DNA of 14,519 nucleotides from CAIVAT01 sp037128705 (GCA_037128705.1 JBAXVX010000051.1:1-14519); one strand, 5' to 3'; shown: positions 7,829-14,398, counted from the stretch's first letter. Translations and numbers: made by a program. Notes: generated by a model from the sequence alone, not told the origin.

Positions 7829-9313
7829 ATGAAACGAAGTAACAATTCTGAATCCGAAATCCTTCGCCAAAAGGCCGAAGAGTTGCTGAGAAACACCCCC
7901 ATACCTGTCAACCCATCTGAAGCGGATACTCTGAAACTTTTTCATGAGCTACAGGTGCACCAGATAGAGCTGGAATTGCAGAACAAGGAACTTAACCTTG
8001 CCCGATCCGCTGCACTCCTGACGGCAGAGAAATATACTGAATTATACGATTTTGCCCCATCTGGCTATTTTACACTTTCAAAAGAAGGTAAAATTACAGA
8101 GCTCAATCTTTCCGGAGCAAGTATGCTCGGTAAAGAACGTTTATTGTTAAGAAATAGCCGGTTTGGCTTTTTTGTTTCCAATGATACAAAGCCCGCGTTC
8201 AATCTATTTCTAGGGAATCTGTTTAAAAGTAAGGCCAAAGCTGAATGTGAGATAACCCTTACGCCAAATGCGAATTCACCAATCGATGTTCATCTTACAG
8301 CCATTTACTCCGGGGAAAAAGATCAATGCCACCTGACGGTAGTTGATATTACGGAACGTAAACAAATGGAAAATGAACTAAAACAAAGCGAAACCAAGTT
8401 CAGAAACTTGTTTGAATCGGCAAACGATGCCATTTTCATTATGGATGACAAAGTGTTCAGGGATTGTAACACTAAGACAGAAATCGTATTTGGGTGCGGG
8501 CAGGACGACATCATTGGACACTCGCCTGCCGAATTTTCGCCGCTCATGCAACCCGATGGACGACTATCCTCCGAAAAATCGATGGAAAAAATTCATGCTG
8601 CATTAAAAGGCAATCCCCAGTTTTTTTATTGGCAGCACCAACGTTATGACGGAACTCCCATTGACGCGGAAGTAAGTCTGAATAAGATTGAAATTGGTGG
8701 GGAAGAGTGTCTGCAGGCCATTGTTCGGGATATTTCAGACCAGAAACGGATCGAGAATGATCTCAAAAGTTCCTTGTCTTTATTGGAAGTCACACTCGAA
8801 TCAATTCACAATGGGATATTGACTGTCAGTCGTGAGGGAGCGGTCATAAAAACAAACGCCACATTTGCCGATATGTGGCAAATCCCTGAAGCTGTGCTGT
8901 CTTCCAGTGATGATAAAGTGCTGTTGAACCATGTCATGAGTCAGCTTTCTGATCCTGAAGAGTTTATCGCTAAGGTTAATGAATTATACGAAAACCCCGA
9001 ATCTGAAACCTTTGATTTGATAAACTTTAAGGATGGAAGGATTTTCGAACGCATTTCCAAACCCATGATGCTTGAAGGTAAACCGAAAGTAGGGTGTGGT
9101 CTTTTCTCGACGTTACTAAACGGACCAAGTCAGCTGAAGCACTGCGCGATGAACAATGGCGCCTTGAAAGCATTGTGGAAGCCACGCGTGCCGGCACCTG
9201 GGAATGGAACGTACAAACCGGTGAAGCGGTTTTCAACAGTTTGTGGGCCGGAATGGTCGGTTATACGCTTGACGAGTTGTTACCAACAAATATCAAAGTA
9301 TGGGAAAGTTTAG
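7829..9313 (+). CDS. Multi-PAS sensor histidine kinase, N-terminal part (frameshifted)
   Basis: Only residues 1-422 are genuine; the last ~72 codons (from about 9092) are read out of frame and look like no protein family. The true part has an N-terminal helical region with the ILRQKAEELL motif (10-65), PAS1 (66-176, ending VVDITERKQ), PAS2 (186-306, ending RDISDQKR) and the first four fifths of PAS3 (315-422). PAS3 breaks off at GKPKVG and continues in another frame as WSFLDVTKRT from 9097, the usual end of such a PAS domain. Adding one base (or four), or removing two, near 9092-9096 would join this frame to the one ending at 11043 and give a kinase of about 1,070 residues. Start: the ATG at 7829, 23 bp behind CheBR copy 2, preceded by a weak AAGGA. 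Either a real mutation or a sequencing/assembly error. Confidence 0.8.
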   Translation: MKRSNNSESEILRQKAEELLRNTPIPVNPSEADTLKLFHELQVHQIELELQNKELNLARSAALLTAEKYTELYDFAPSGYFTLSKEGKITELNLSGASMLGKERLLLRNSRFGFFVSNDTKPAFNLFLGNLFKSKAKAECEITLTPNANSPIDVHLTAIYSGEKDQCHLTVVDITERKQMENELKQSETKFRNLFESANDAIFIMDDKVFRDCNTKTEIVFGCGQDDIIGHSPAEFSPLMQPDGRLSSEKSMEKIHAALKGNPQFFYWQHQRYDGTPIDAEVSLNKIEIGGEECLQAIVRDISDQKRIENDLKSSLSLLEVTLESIHNGILTVSREGAVIKTNATFADMWQIPEAVLSSSDDKVLLNHVMSQLSDPEEFIAKVNELYENPESETFDLINFKDGRIFERISKPMMLEGKPKVGCGLFSTLLNGPSQLKHCAMNNGALKALWKPRVPAPGNGTYKPVKRFSTVCGPEWSVIRLTSCYQQISKYGKV

Positions 9314-11043
9314 TACACCCCGACGATCTCCTGAAATCAAATAATCTGCTTGACCGGCATTACTCAGGCGAGTTACCCTACTATGACCTCGAATGCAGGA
9401 TGAAGCACAAAGATGGCCATTGGGTATGGATTCATGATCGCGGACGCGTATTGACCCGAACAAGCGAAGGCAAGCCGTTGATGATGCTTGGCACGCATAC
9501 TGATATCAGCGACCGTAAGCAGGCTGAGGAACAACTACTGATCAGCCAGCGGAATTTCAACCAGCTTGTTAATCAGCTGAGCGATATTATCTGGCAATCA
9601 AATGGGGATGGCACAGAAATAACAGATTTAAATAATTCATTTGAAAAAGTTTATGGCTTTTCTGCCAAAGAATTCAATAGTCACCCTAATTTATGGGTTG
9701 ATTTGGTACATCCTGATGACCGAAAAATTGCAGAGGAAAGTGGTCGTGAATTATCCGAAAAAGGAAACACAATTGCTGAATACAGGATACGCAGACCTGA
9801 TGGAAAAATCAAATGGATAAAGGACCGCAAATCCATTCTTTACGACCAGGATGGAAAGCCTGTGCAAATGGGTGGTATGGCCTCTGATATTACCGATCGA
9901 AAACTGCTGGAAGAGCAATTACAGATCAAGAATTTCGCCATTGATGCTTCGCCAACAGCATTGGGACTCGCTGATTTTAATGGAAAAATCTTTTATGTCA
10001 ATGATGCATTTATAAAGTTATGGGGGTATGACAATAAAACAGAAGTTATTGGCAAACCCATCTCAGCGCTTTCATTTTCGAAAGAATCCAGTGAGCCTCT
10101 CTTTGCTTTTTTAAAGCATGGAGCGCCCATATCGGCCGAGACGGAATGCCTCCGTAAAAATGGTACGGTATTTACCAGTCTGCTATCGGCCGGTGTCATA
10201 ACTTCGACAGAAGGAAATTCTCTGTGCATGATGGCGCTCTTTATCGATATTACAGAACAAAAAAAGAAGGAAGCTGAGATCAACAGCATGAATGAACAAT
10301 TGATACAGGCAAATGCAGAAAAAGACAAATTCTTCTCGATCATAGCCCACGATCTGCGCAGCCCCTTCAACGGGTTTCTGGGTTTAACCAGGATAATGGT
10401 TGATGAACTGGACTCCCTGACTATAAATGAACTTCAGAAGATGGCTGTGAGTATGCGGAACTCTGCGACCAATCTCTTCAGCTTATTGGAAAACCTTTTG
10501 GAATGGTCTCGTATCCGCAGGGGAGTAACCACCTTTGAACCAGAGCCCATCTCATTAATATCCATTATTTCAGAGAGTCTGAAATCGATTTCAGAACCCG
10601 CAACTAAAAAGGGTATTGAGATCCGGTATCATATCCCGGATGATCTAATAGTTTATGCCGATGGGTTTATGCTGCGATCAACCATTCGTAATCTGACGTA
10701 TAATGCCTTGAAATTCACACTTAAAGGAGGGGAAATTACCATGAATGCCAATTCAACCACGCCCGGTTTTGTTGAAATTTCCATTAAAGATACGGGTATC
10801 GGGATGAATAAAAACATGATCAGCAATCTTTTCCGCCTTGATGAAAATACAAGCCGCAAAGGTACCGAAGGTGAACCCAGTTCGGGACTGGGCCTGATCA
10901 TCTGCAAGGAGTTCATTGAAAAGAATGGGGGAAAGTTATGGGTTGAGAGTGAGGAAGGAAAGGGAAGTACTTTCTATTTCACTTTACCAGCTGATCCGAA
11001 AGTAAAAGATGTCAATGCGAATGTTGTTTCAAAAGAAGATTGA
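9094..11043 (+). CDS. Multi-PAS sensor histidine kinase, C-terminal part (frameshifted)
   Basis: This is the downstream half of the kinase begun at 7829. The frame is open from a GTG at 9094, which is unlikely to be a natural start: the first residues (WSFLDVTKRT) are the tail of PAS3, and the frame overlaps the upstream one by 220 bp. It then holds three more PAS domains (residues about 22-150 ending HTDISDRKQ, 155-275 ending ASDITDRK, 280-395 ending FIDITEQKK), a HisKA pair (about 408-478) with His419 in FSIIAHDLR, and a complete HATPase_c domain with RNLTYNALKFT (Asn533, Asn537), DTGIGM (Asp566) and SSGLGL. The catalytic core closely resembles the kinase at 59-1600. No membrane segment is seen. 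The TGA at 11041-11043 is followed in the same frame by the start of a receiver domain, so this was probably once a hybrid kinase. Whether the protein is made is doubtful while the frame is broken. Confidence 0.75.
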   Translation: MWSFLDVTKRTKSAEALRDEQWRLESIVEATRAGTWEWNVQTGEAVFNSLWAGMVGYTLDELLPTNIKVWESLVHPDDLLKSNNLLDRHYSGELPYYDLECRMKHKDGHWVWIHDRGRVLTRTSEGKPLMMLGTHTDISDRKQAEEQLLISQRNFNQLVNQLSDIIWQSNGDGTEITDLNNSFEKVYGFSAKEFNSHPNLWVDLVHPDDRKIAEESGRELSEKGNTIAEYRIRRPDGKIKWIKDRKSILYDQDGKPVQMGGMASDITDRKLLEEQLQIKNFAIDASPTALGLADFNGKIFYVNDAFIKLWGYDNKTEVIGKPISALSFSKESSEPLFAFLKHGAPISAETECLRKNGTVFTSLLSAGVITSTEGNSLCMMALFIDITEQKKKEAEINSMNEQLIQANAEKDKFFSIIAHDLRSPFNGFLGLTRIMVDELDSLTINELQKMAVSMRNSATNLFSLLENLLEWSRIRRGVTTFEPEPISLISIISESLKSISEPATKKGIEIRYHIPDDLIVYADGFMLRSTIRNLTYNALKFTLKGGEITMNANSTTPGFVEISIKDTGIGMNKNMISNLFRLDENTSRKGTEGEPSSGLGLIICKEFIEKNGGKLWVESEEGKGSTFYFTLPADPKVKDVNANVVSKED

Positions 11044-11115
11044 GCAGGTCAACTTAAAAGCCTGAAAATATTAATTGCCGAAGACAAGGAAATGGACACC
11101 CTTACCCGTGATTCA
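11044..11115 (+). pseudogene. Receiver-domain (REC) start remnant
   Basis: Directly after the kinase stop, in the same frame, the DNA reads AGQLKSLKILIAEDKEMDTL. This is the linker, first beta strand and acidic pocket (ILIAED) typical of a response-regulator receiver at the end of a hybrid histidine kinase. After roughly 20 residues the resemblance stops, with no phospho-acceptor Asp and no conserved Lys. I infer a former hybrid kinase cut off by a stop codon and then by loss of the rest of its receiver. An ATG at 11092 opens a frame running to 11361, but most of that is antisense to the kinase fragment at 11169-11777. Confidence 0.6.
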
Positions 11116-11168
11116 GGCTATCAGTTTCTGGAAGTAACTGAATTGCATCTGAAGATTTATTTTTTAGG

Positions 11169-11777
11169 TCATAGTTTTCCCGGCAATGTAAAAAAGAAGG
11201 TGCTGCCCCTGCCCTCCTCACTTTCAGCCCAGATCCTGCCACCGTGTTTTTCAACGAAATCCTTGCACAAAAGGAGTCCCAGTCCGCTGCTGGGTTCATC
11301 CTCTGTGCCCAGCCTGCTTACTTTCTCCCCCGTCCTGAAGAGATTGTCCATGATTGTCTGACTCATTCCAATGCCGGTATCATTTACCGAAATGACAACA
11401 GATTGATCATGCGCGGGGCTGGCTGATATGGTAACCCGGCCACCTTTGGGAGTAAACTTGATGGCGTTGGCAACCAGGTTGCGGATGGTTGGTTCAAGCA
11501 TGCGTTCATCGGCATAGATCTTCAAACCCTCAGGTATTTCGTTGCCAACGGTAATATGCTTCGTGTGGGTTGCGTCAGTCAACACACGGATAAACCCGTC
11601 GATTTTTGAATTCAGCGCCATTTCCGACGGGGTAAACTCAACCAGGCCTCTCTGCATCCGCGACCATGATGGGTGGCTGTTTTTCAAAGCCGTTTGGTGG
11701 ACCGGCATCGCCCGCATCCTGATTGTTTTTGTTCCGCTGAAACGGTTTTCATTTAATTCTGCAGAATCGTTGCTCAA
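11169..11777 (-). pseudogene. Truncated histidine kinase: ATPase domain without its H-box
   Basis: This frame starts inside the 3' end of hipT and becomes kinase-like at about residue 30 (TALKN, then WSRMQRGL at 38-45), the very end of a HisKA second helix. A full HATPase_c domain follows: RNLVANAIKFTPKGG, NDTGIGM, GTEDEPSSGLGLLLCKDF and STFFFTLP, stopping at TGA 11171-11169. The phospho-acceptor helix with AHDLR is missing, and residues 1-29 resemble nothing. It is of the same kinase subfamily as the two + strand kinases but is not identical to either. It reads as the 3' end of a kinase cut off where hipT ends, not as a working gene. A small stand-alone ATPase made from an internal start cannot be excluded. 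It faces the broken end of the + strand array. Confidence 0.7.
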
Positions 11778-12690
11778 TAATATTCATCAATCTCTCCTTG
11801 AAGTCGTCACTTAAAAAGCTGATCCCGATAAAATCCATCCAGCCTGCTTTTGCATTCATCATCTTCCTGAAAATATTTTCCTGCTGCTTCGGATCCAGGT
11901 TCAATGTTTTGAAAGCGACAATAAAATCTTCCCGGGTTATTTTTTTCTTTTTCCCGTTCAGGGTGAGAGCGAGATCTTCTTTATCAGCAGGATTGACGAG
12001 CGCTGTTGCCACCAGGTCATAAGCAGGGGAAAGTACATGACCCATGCCGGGAAGTTTTATCAAAGAAAAATTCTTCAGATGCATATCAGCATTCCCTGTA
12101 AGAAACGCGAAAAGAACCTGCTCGAAGTAATTGATCACATCCAAACCCGGGTAACGGGAATATTTCAGGATGGCCTTTGCCACCTGCTCGTGTGATCCGT
12201 GATATTTGTCCTCGGTAAGACGTTCGGTAAGCTGGCACATGTCTTCCATATGCAGCTTCTCCGTTTTTACACGATCAATTCGTTTGGTAATATAGGCAAG
12301 GCTTCCTGATTGAAGACGGATAAGGCCATGCGGAACCACCGATATTCTGGCCAGGCGGGCGAGATGCATCGTCAGGTCTTCAACCTCGGGCAATTGAGGA
12401 TAATGCCCCGTTGGAGGCTTTAAAATATATCCTCCCCACAAACCGACGATGGTGAATCTTTTTGGTATCCCTCTTCCTTCAGGTGATTCCAGGTGGAGGG
12501 ATAATTTAGCCTGAACTCCGGTGACGGTTACGTGTTTTTGAACCACCTTCAATGCCAGGTCGCCGATCTGCGCTTCCGTGTAAGGCAAATCCGGAGGAAC
12601 CGGCTGATCAAAGATCCTCCTGCTGCACGATGGATGGAAGTCGGTTTCATTCGCGGTTAAGGATTGATAACAATACAAACATCGTTTCAT
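11749..12690 (-). CDS. hipT: HipT, HipA-like Ser/Thr kinase toxin
   Basis: 313-residue HipA-type kinase lacking the N-subdomain, which is encoded by the separate upstream gene. It opens with a zinc-knuckle-like Cys4-x2-Cys7-x11-His19-x2-Cys22. The loop TVTGVQAKLSL (55-65) corresponds to the glycine-rich/autophosphorylation loop, and Lys91 in YILKPP is the likely ATP lysine. The catalytic loop is GNADMHLKNFSL (199-210; Asp202, Asn207), and Asp225 in SPAYDL is the metal-binding Asp. All key kinase residues appear intact. Known family members phosphorylate aminoacyl-tRNA synthetases (GltX by E. coli HipA, TrpS by E. coli HipT) and halt growth; the target here is not predictable. The ATG at 12690 overlaps the hipS stop as ATGA, implying coupled translation; an upstream extension in this frame runs only through hipS out of frame. 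The kinase residues argue for an active toxin. Confidence 0.85.
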   Translation of the reverse strand: MKRCLYCYQSLTANETDFHPSCSRRIFDQPVPPDLPYTEAQIGDLALKVVQKHVTVTGVQAKLSLHLESPEGRGIPKRFTIVGLWGGYILKPPTGHYPQLPEVEDLTMHLARLARISVVPHGLIRLQSGSLAYITKRIDRVKTEKLHMEDMCQLTERLTEDKYHGSHEQVAKAILKYSRYPGLDVINYFEQVLFAFLTGNADMHLKNFSLIKLPGMGHVLSPAYDLVATALVNPADKEDLALTLNGKKKKITREDFIVAFKTLNLDPKQQENIFRKMMNAKAGWMDFIGISFLSDDFKERLMNIIEQRFCRIK

Positions 12691-13019
12691 GCCTGATCCT
12701 CCTCTTTTACCTCGGTTACACCTATTGCCCCGATGCAGTCTCTGCAGCAGGCCAAAAGAAGCCCCATCCGGTCCCTGGCATTCAGTTTCCAGTTCCTCCG
12801 GGCAATATCCAACAGCCATCCCTCCGGTATCAGCCCATCGAAAAAGGGAAAGAGTACGTTGCTGTCGAATGGGGCAGCCTGTATCGGAAGCGTAAGACTT
12901 ACCGGTTCTGCCTCTTTTAATGCCAGGTAGGCCGGATCGTATAAGAAATGATACCCGGTTTCATCCTGCCACAGCCACCCCGCTATCAAATCCCTGACCT
13001 TAATTTCTGCCTTTCTCAT
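12687..13019 (-). CDS. hipS: HipS, detached HipA N-subdomain (likely antitoxin)
   Basis: 110 residues matching only the HipA N-terminal subdomain (Couple_hipA). Visible motifs are VSLTLPI (40-46), LFPFFDGLIPEGWLL (56-70) and DRMGLLLACCRDCIGAIGV (83-101). In one-piece HipA this subdomain is fused to the kinase. In the tripartite HipBST system of enteropathogenic E. coli the free HipS protein is the main inhibitor of HipT, and I infer the same role here. Its TGA overlaps the hipT ATG by four bases, favouring a fixed ratio of the two proteins. The start ATG lies 30 bp after the hipB stop, behind a run of 7-bp repeats. An alternative reading is a hipA gene split by mutation, but the clean ATGA overlap and the intact Cys/His start of hipT speak against it. 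Confidence 0.85.
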   Translation of the reverse strand: MRKAEIKVRDLIAGWLWQDETGYHFLYDPAYLALKEAEPVSLTLPIQAAPFDSNVLFPFFDGLIPEGWLLDIARRNWKLNARDRMGLLLACCRDCIGAIGVTEVKEEDQA

Positions 13020-13030
13020 CTTTCATTTAT

Positions 13031-13058
13031 ATTGCCTATTGCCTATTGCCTAATGCCT
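13031..13058. repeat. Heptanucleotide tandem repeat, 4 units
   Basis: Three exact ATTGCCT units (13031, 13038, 13045) and one variant AATGCCT (13052), + strand. The array covers the hipB stop codon (13050-13052) and most of the hipB-hipS spacer. Change in unit number on the hipS side of the stop would alter the spacer by 7 bp steps without touching either reading frame. Confidence 0.9.
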
Positions 13059-13253
13059 GTTCCCCATCTCCACAGGACCCAGCTCAAATCCAAAAAGCTT
13101 CAGGACCTGGTTGACTTTGTCCAGTCGTAAAGTAACCTTTCCCTGTTCCATTTCCCTGACAAAACGAAGACCCACACCTGCCTTTTCAGCAATTTCTGGC
13201 TGGGTCAGATTCGCAAGTTTTCTTTTTTCCTTGATGAAAGTTTTCAGATCCAT
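13050..13253 (-). CDS. hipB: HipB-like Xre-family DNA-binding protein
   Basis: 67-residue helix-turn-helix protein of the Xre/HTH_3 type. The fold covers almost the whole chain, with the HTH in LTQPEIAEKAGVGLRFVREMEQGK (residues 19-42) and a third and fourth helix in LDKVNQVLKLFGFEL. It is first in the order hipB-hipS-hipT and is expected to bind operators upstream of its own gene, repressing the operon and contributing to HipT control. The ATG at 13253 is chosen because a longer reading from 13382 would put the promoter and all three inverted repeats inside the coding region and adds a sequence with no HTH-family likeness. The nearest inverted repeat ends 5 bp upstream of the start codon. 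Confidence 0.88.
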   Translation of the reverse strand: MDLKTFIKEKRKLANLTQPEIAEKAGVGLRFVREMEQGKVTLRLDKVNQVLKLFGFELGPVEMGNRH

Positions 13254-13258
13254 TGATA

Positions 13259-13272
13259 TACCCTTTAGGGTA
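13259..13272. promoter_or_regulatory. hipB operator O1
   Basis: Inverted repeat TACCC-TTTA-GGGTA, centred at 13265.5, just upstream of the hipB start and overlapping the likely transcription start. The E. coli hip operator is TATCC-N8-GGATA, so the size and half-site style fit a HipB site. Binding is inferred. Confidence 0.7.
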
Positions 13273-13280
13273 CAAATGTA
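13273..13280 (-). promoter_or_regulatory. Candidate -7 box for hipBST
   Basis: The - strand reads TACATTTG, a full match to the Bacteroidota -7 consensus TAnnTTTG, abutting operator O1. No good -33 TTTG is seen at the usual distance. If used, the leader would be only about a dozen bases and O1 would sit over the start point, fitting autorepression. Confidence 0.4.
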
Positions 13281-13297
13281 ATGAAAATTAGGATAAA

Positions 13298-13313
13298 TAC
13301 CCCCTTTCGGGTA
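13298..13313. promoter_or_regulatory. hipB operator O2
   Basis: Inverted repeat TACCC-CCTTTC-GGGTA, centred at 13305.5, 40 bp from O1. The spacer is two bases longer than in O1 and O3, so affinity may differ. Confidence 0.65.
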
Positions 13314-13339
13314 TATTTTTACAAAATATTTAAAAAGTA

Positions 13340-13353
13340 TACCCCAAAGGGTA
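13340..13353. promoter_or_regulatory. hipB operator O3
   Basis: Inverted repeat TACCC-CAAA-GGGTA, centred at 13346.5, 41 bp from O2. It has the same half-sites as O1 and a similar extension (TATACCC on the left arm). Confidence 0.7.
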
Positions 13354-13507
13354 CGATTTAAAGGCAATGTATAGATTGTCATTTCGAAAAGAACGCCAGG
13401 ATCAATATGGAAAAGCCGGATACATTGTCCACTCTCGGCCGAAGTAAACAGACAATACTATAATATTGACAGTTAATATGTTGTGATGGCTAGCCAAAAT
13501 CGGCTGA

Positions 13508-13888
13508 ATGTGGTTATTCAACCATTTTTTCCAGAAAAGAAGGTTGTTGGAAATTCCTACATCATTGGAAGACATTCAAAGTGCCCTGTATGCCATTCTG
13601 GGTTTGATTGTTTTCGGTGCTTTTGCCTTCAGTTTTGATTATTGGTTACAGGGGATCCTTCATAAAGCAACCAGTTATTCTTACCTGTTATTCGGAGTTT
13701 TGTCTGGAATAGCAAGCTATTTCATCATACGGAAGAATCCGGTGAGCATATGGTTTGTCCCCTTGATTTTTAACTGCGTGCTTATTTTTGGCCTTTTGAT
13801 AGATACCGATCTGGCCATGTTAGGCGGAATTGTTCTCGGGATAACCGGGTCAGTTTTAGGATTTGTGAAAGGGAGGAAGGAGACATAA
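13508..13888 (+). CDS. Small four-helix membrane protein of unknown function
   Basis: 126 residues that I do not recognise as a named family. The first ~22 residues are basic and soluble (FFQKRRLLEIPTSLEDIQ). Four hydrophobic segments follow, at about 24-48, 57-75, 80-98 and 100-121, ending in a short basic tail (KGRKET). The layout predicts both ends on the cytoplasmic side, given the positive charges at the N-terminus and at the end. The upstream 125 bp (13383-13507) contain no other gene. It converges on the precursor peptide gene with only 18 bp between the stops and no evident terminator. A link to either neighbour is not shown by the sequence. Confidence 0.7.
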   Translation: MWLFNHFFQKRRLLEIPTSLEDIQSALYAILGLIVFGAFAFSFDYWLQGILHKATSYSYLLFGVLSGIASYFIIRKNPVSIWFVPLIFNCVLIFGLLIDTDLAMLGGIVLGITGSVLGFVKGRKET

Positions 13889-13906
13889 GCTTCATTTTGT
13901 TATTGC

Positions 13907-14221
13907 TCACTGGCATTGAGGACCTCCACAAGCTGTTACAAAGGTCATGCAATCCAGAAAGGACCCCCCCGCGACACTTCTCAATTCTGCATCAGTCAGT
14001 TCCAGGTCCTCCCCTGAACTTTGAACAGGAGGGCAGGGTAAAACAATGTAAATTTTCCCTGGTTCCTCTTCAAGAACCTTAATTTCAACGCTCTCAGGCG
14101 TATTAAACCCAAATTCATCATTCAAGGTTGTTGATGGATTTTCGATGAGTTGCTTCCTGAAAGTTTCATCTTTCATGGCTTTTTCTATGATCTTCTGTTC
14201 CAATTCCTGCCTGTTTTTCAT
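13907..14221 (-). CDS. NHLP-type RiPP precursor peptide with three-Cys core
   Basis: 104-residue precursor. The leader (1-86) is of the nitrile-hydratase-like type: an amphipathic start (ELEQKIIEKAMKDETFRKQLIENP), the FGFNTPESVEIKVLEEEPGKIYIVLP stretch that mimics the nitrile hydratase alpha subunit, and the closing ELTDAELRSVAGG. Cleavage after Gly85-Gly86 would release the core SFLDCMTFVTACGGPQCQ, with Cys91, Cys98 and Cys103 plus one Ser and two Thr that enzymes could modify. In known cases such leaders guide lanthipeptide, azole or proteusin enzymes and are cut by a C39-peptidase exporter. None of these genes is in this window, so the precursor is an orphan here. ATG 14221 gives the full leader; there is no Shine-Dalgarno motif. 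It is alone in its transcript and converges on the membrane protein gene. Family membership is clear from the leader pattern; the final product is unknown. Confidence 0.85.
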   Translation of the reverse strand: MKNRQELEQKIIEKAMKDETFRKQLIENPSTTLNDEFGFNTPESVEIKVLEEEPGKIYIVLPCPPVQSSGEDLELTDAELRSVAGGSFLDCMTFVTACGGPQCQ

Positions 14222-14270
14222 GACGTCAAGGATTTAATGAATAATGATTTTAGACAAGGTGTGTTTATGT

Positions 14271-14278
14271 CAAATATA
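14271..14278 (-). promoter_or_regulatory. Candidate -7 box for the precursor gene
   Basis: The - strand reads TATATTTG, a full match to TAnnTTTG, about 50 bp upstream of the start codon. No clear -33 element is seen at 19-21 bp, so this is a weak call. Confidence 0.4.
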
Positions 14279-14376
14279 CAAATAATCAAAAAAAGTTGGT
14301 GGGAAGTAGTGAAAAAATTTCAGGCAACACATTTGTTATGAATAAAGGGGTGTCTCAAATGATATATTGGTAATGA

Positions 14377-14398
14377 TGGCCAAATACTGGCCAAATAC
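14377..14398. repeat. Tandem 11-bp duplication
   Basis: TGGCCAAATAC occurs twice without a gap (14377 and 14388), between the precursor promoter and the tRNA terminator. Its role is unknown; it may be a replication-slippage or excision scar. Confidence 0.8.

Noticed and set aside
9094..9096. GTG as a true start codon of a separate kinase gene
   Set aside because: The codons after it encode the end of the PAS domain begun in the upstream frame, so this is a frame break, not a gene start.
11092..11361. 89-codon open frame downstream of the large kinase
   Set aside because: Only its first few codons look like a receiver; most of it is antisense to the ATPase fragment.
12691..12819. Upstream extension of hipT by 43 residues
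   Set aside because: It reads hipS out of frame; the ATG at 12690 with the ATGA overlap and the CLYC start is the natural beginning.
12552..12920. Open frames on the + strand over hipS/hipT
   Set aside because: Antisense shadows of well-supported genes, without family-like sequence.
13254..13382. Upstream extension of hipB by 43 residues
   Set aside because: It would translate the operators and promoter and adds no recognisable domain.
13487..13496. Perfect palindrome TGGCTAGCCA upstream of the membrane protein gene
   Set aside because: A single 10-bp palindrome with no second copy and no nearby regulator; could be chance.
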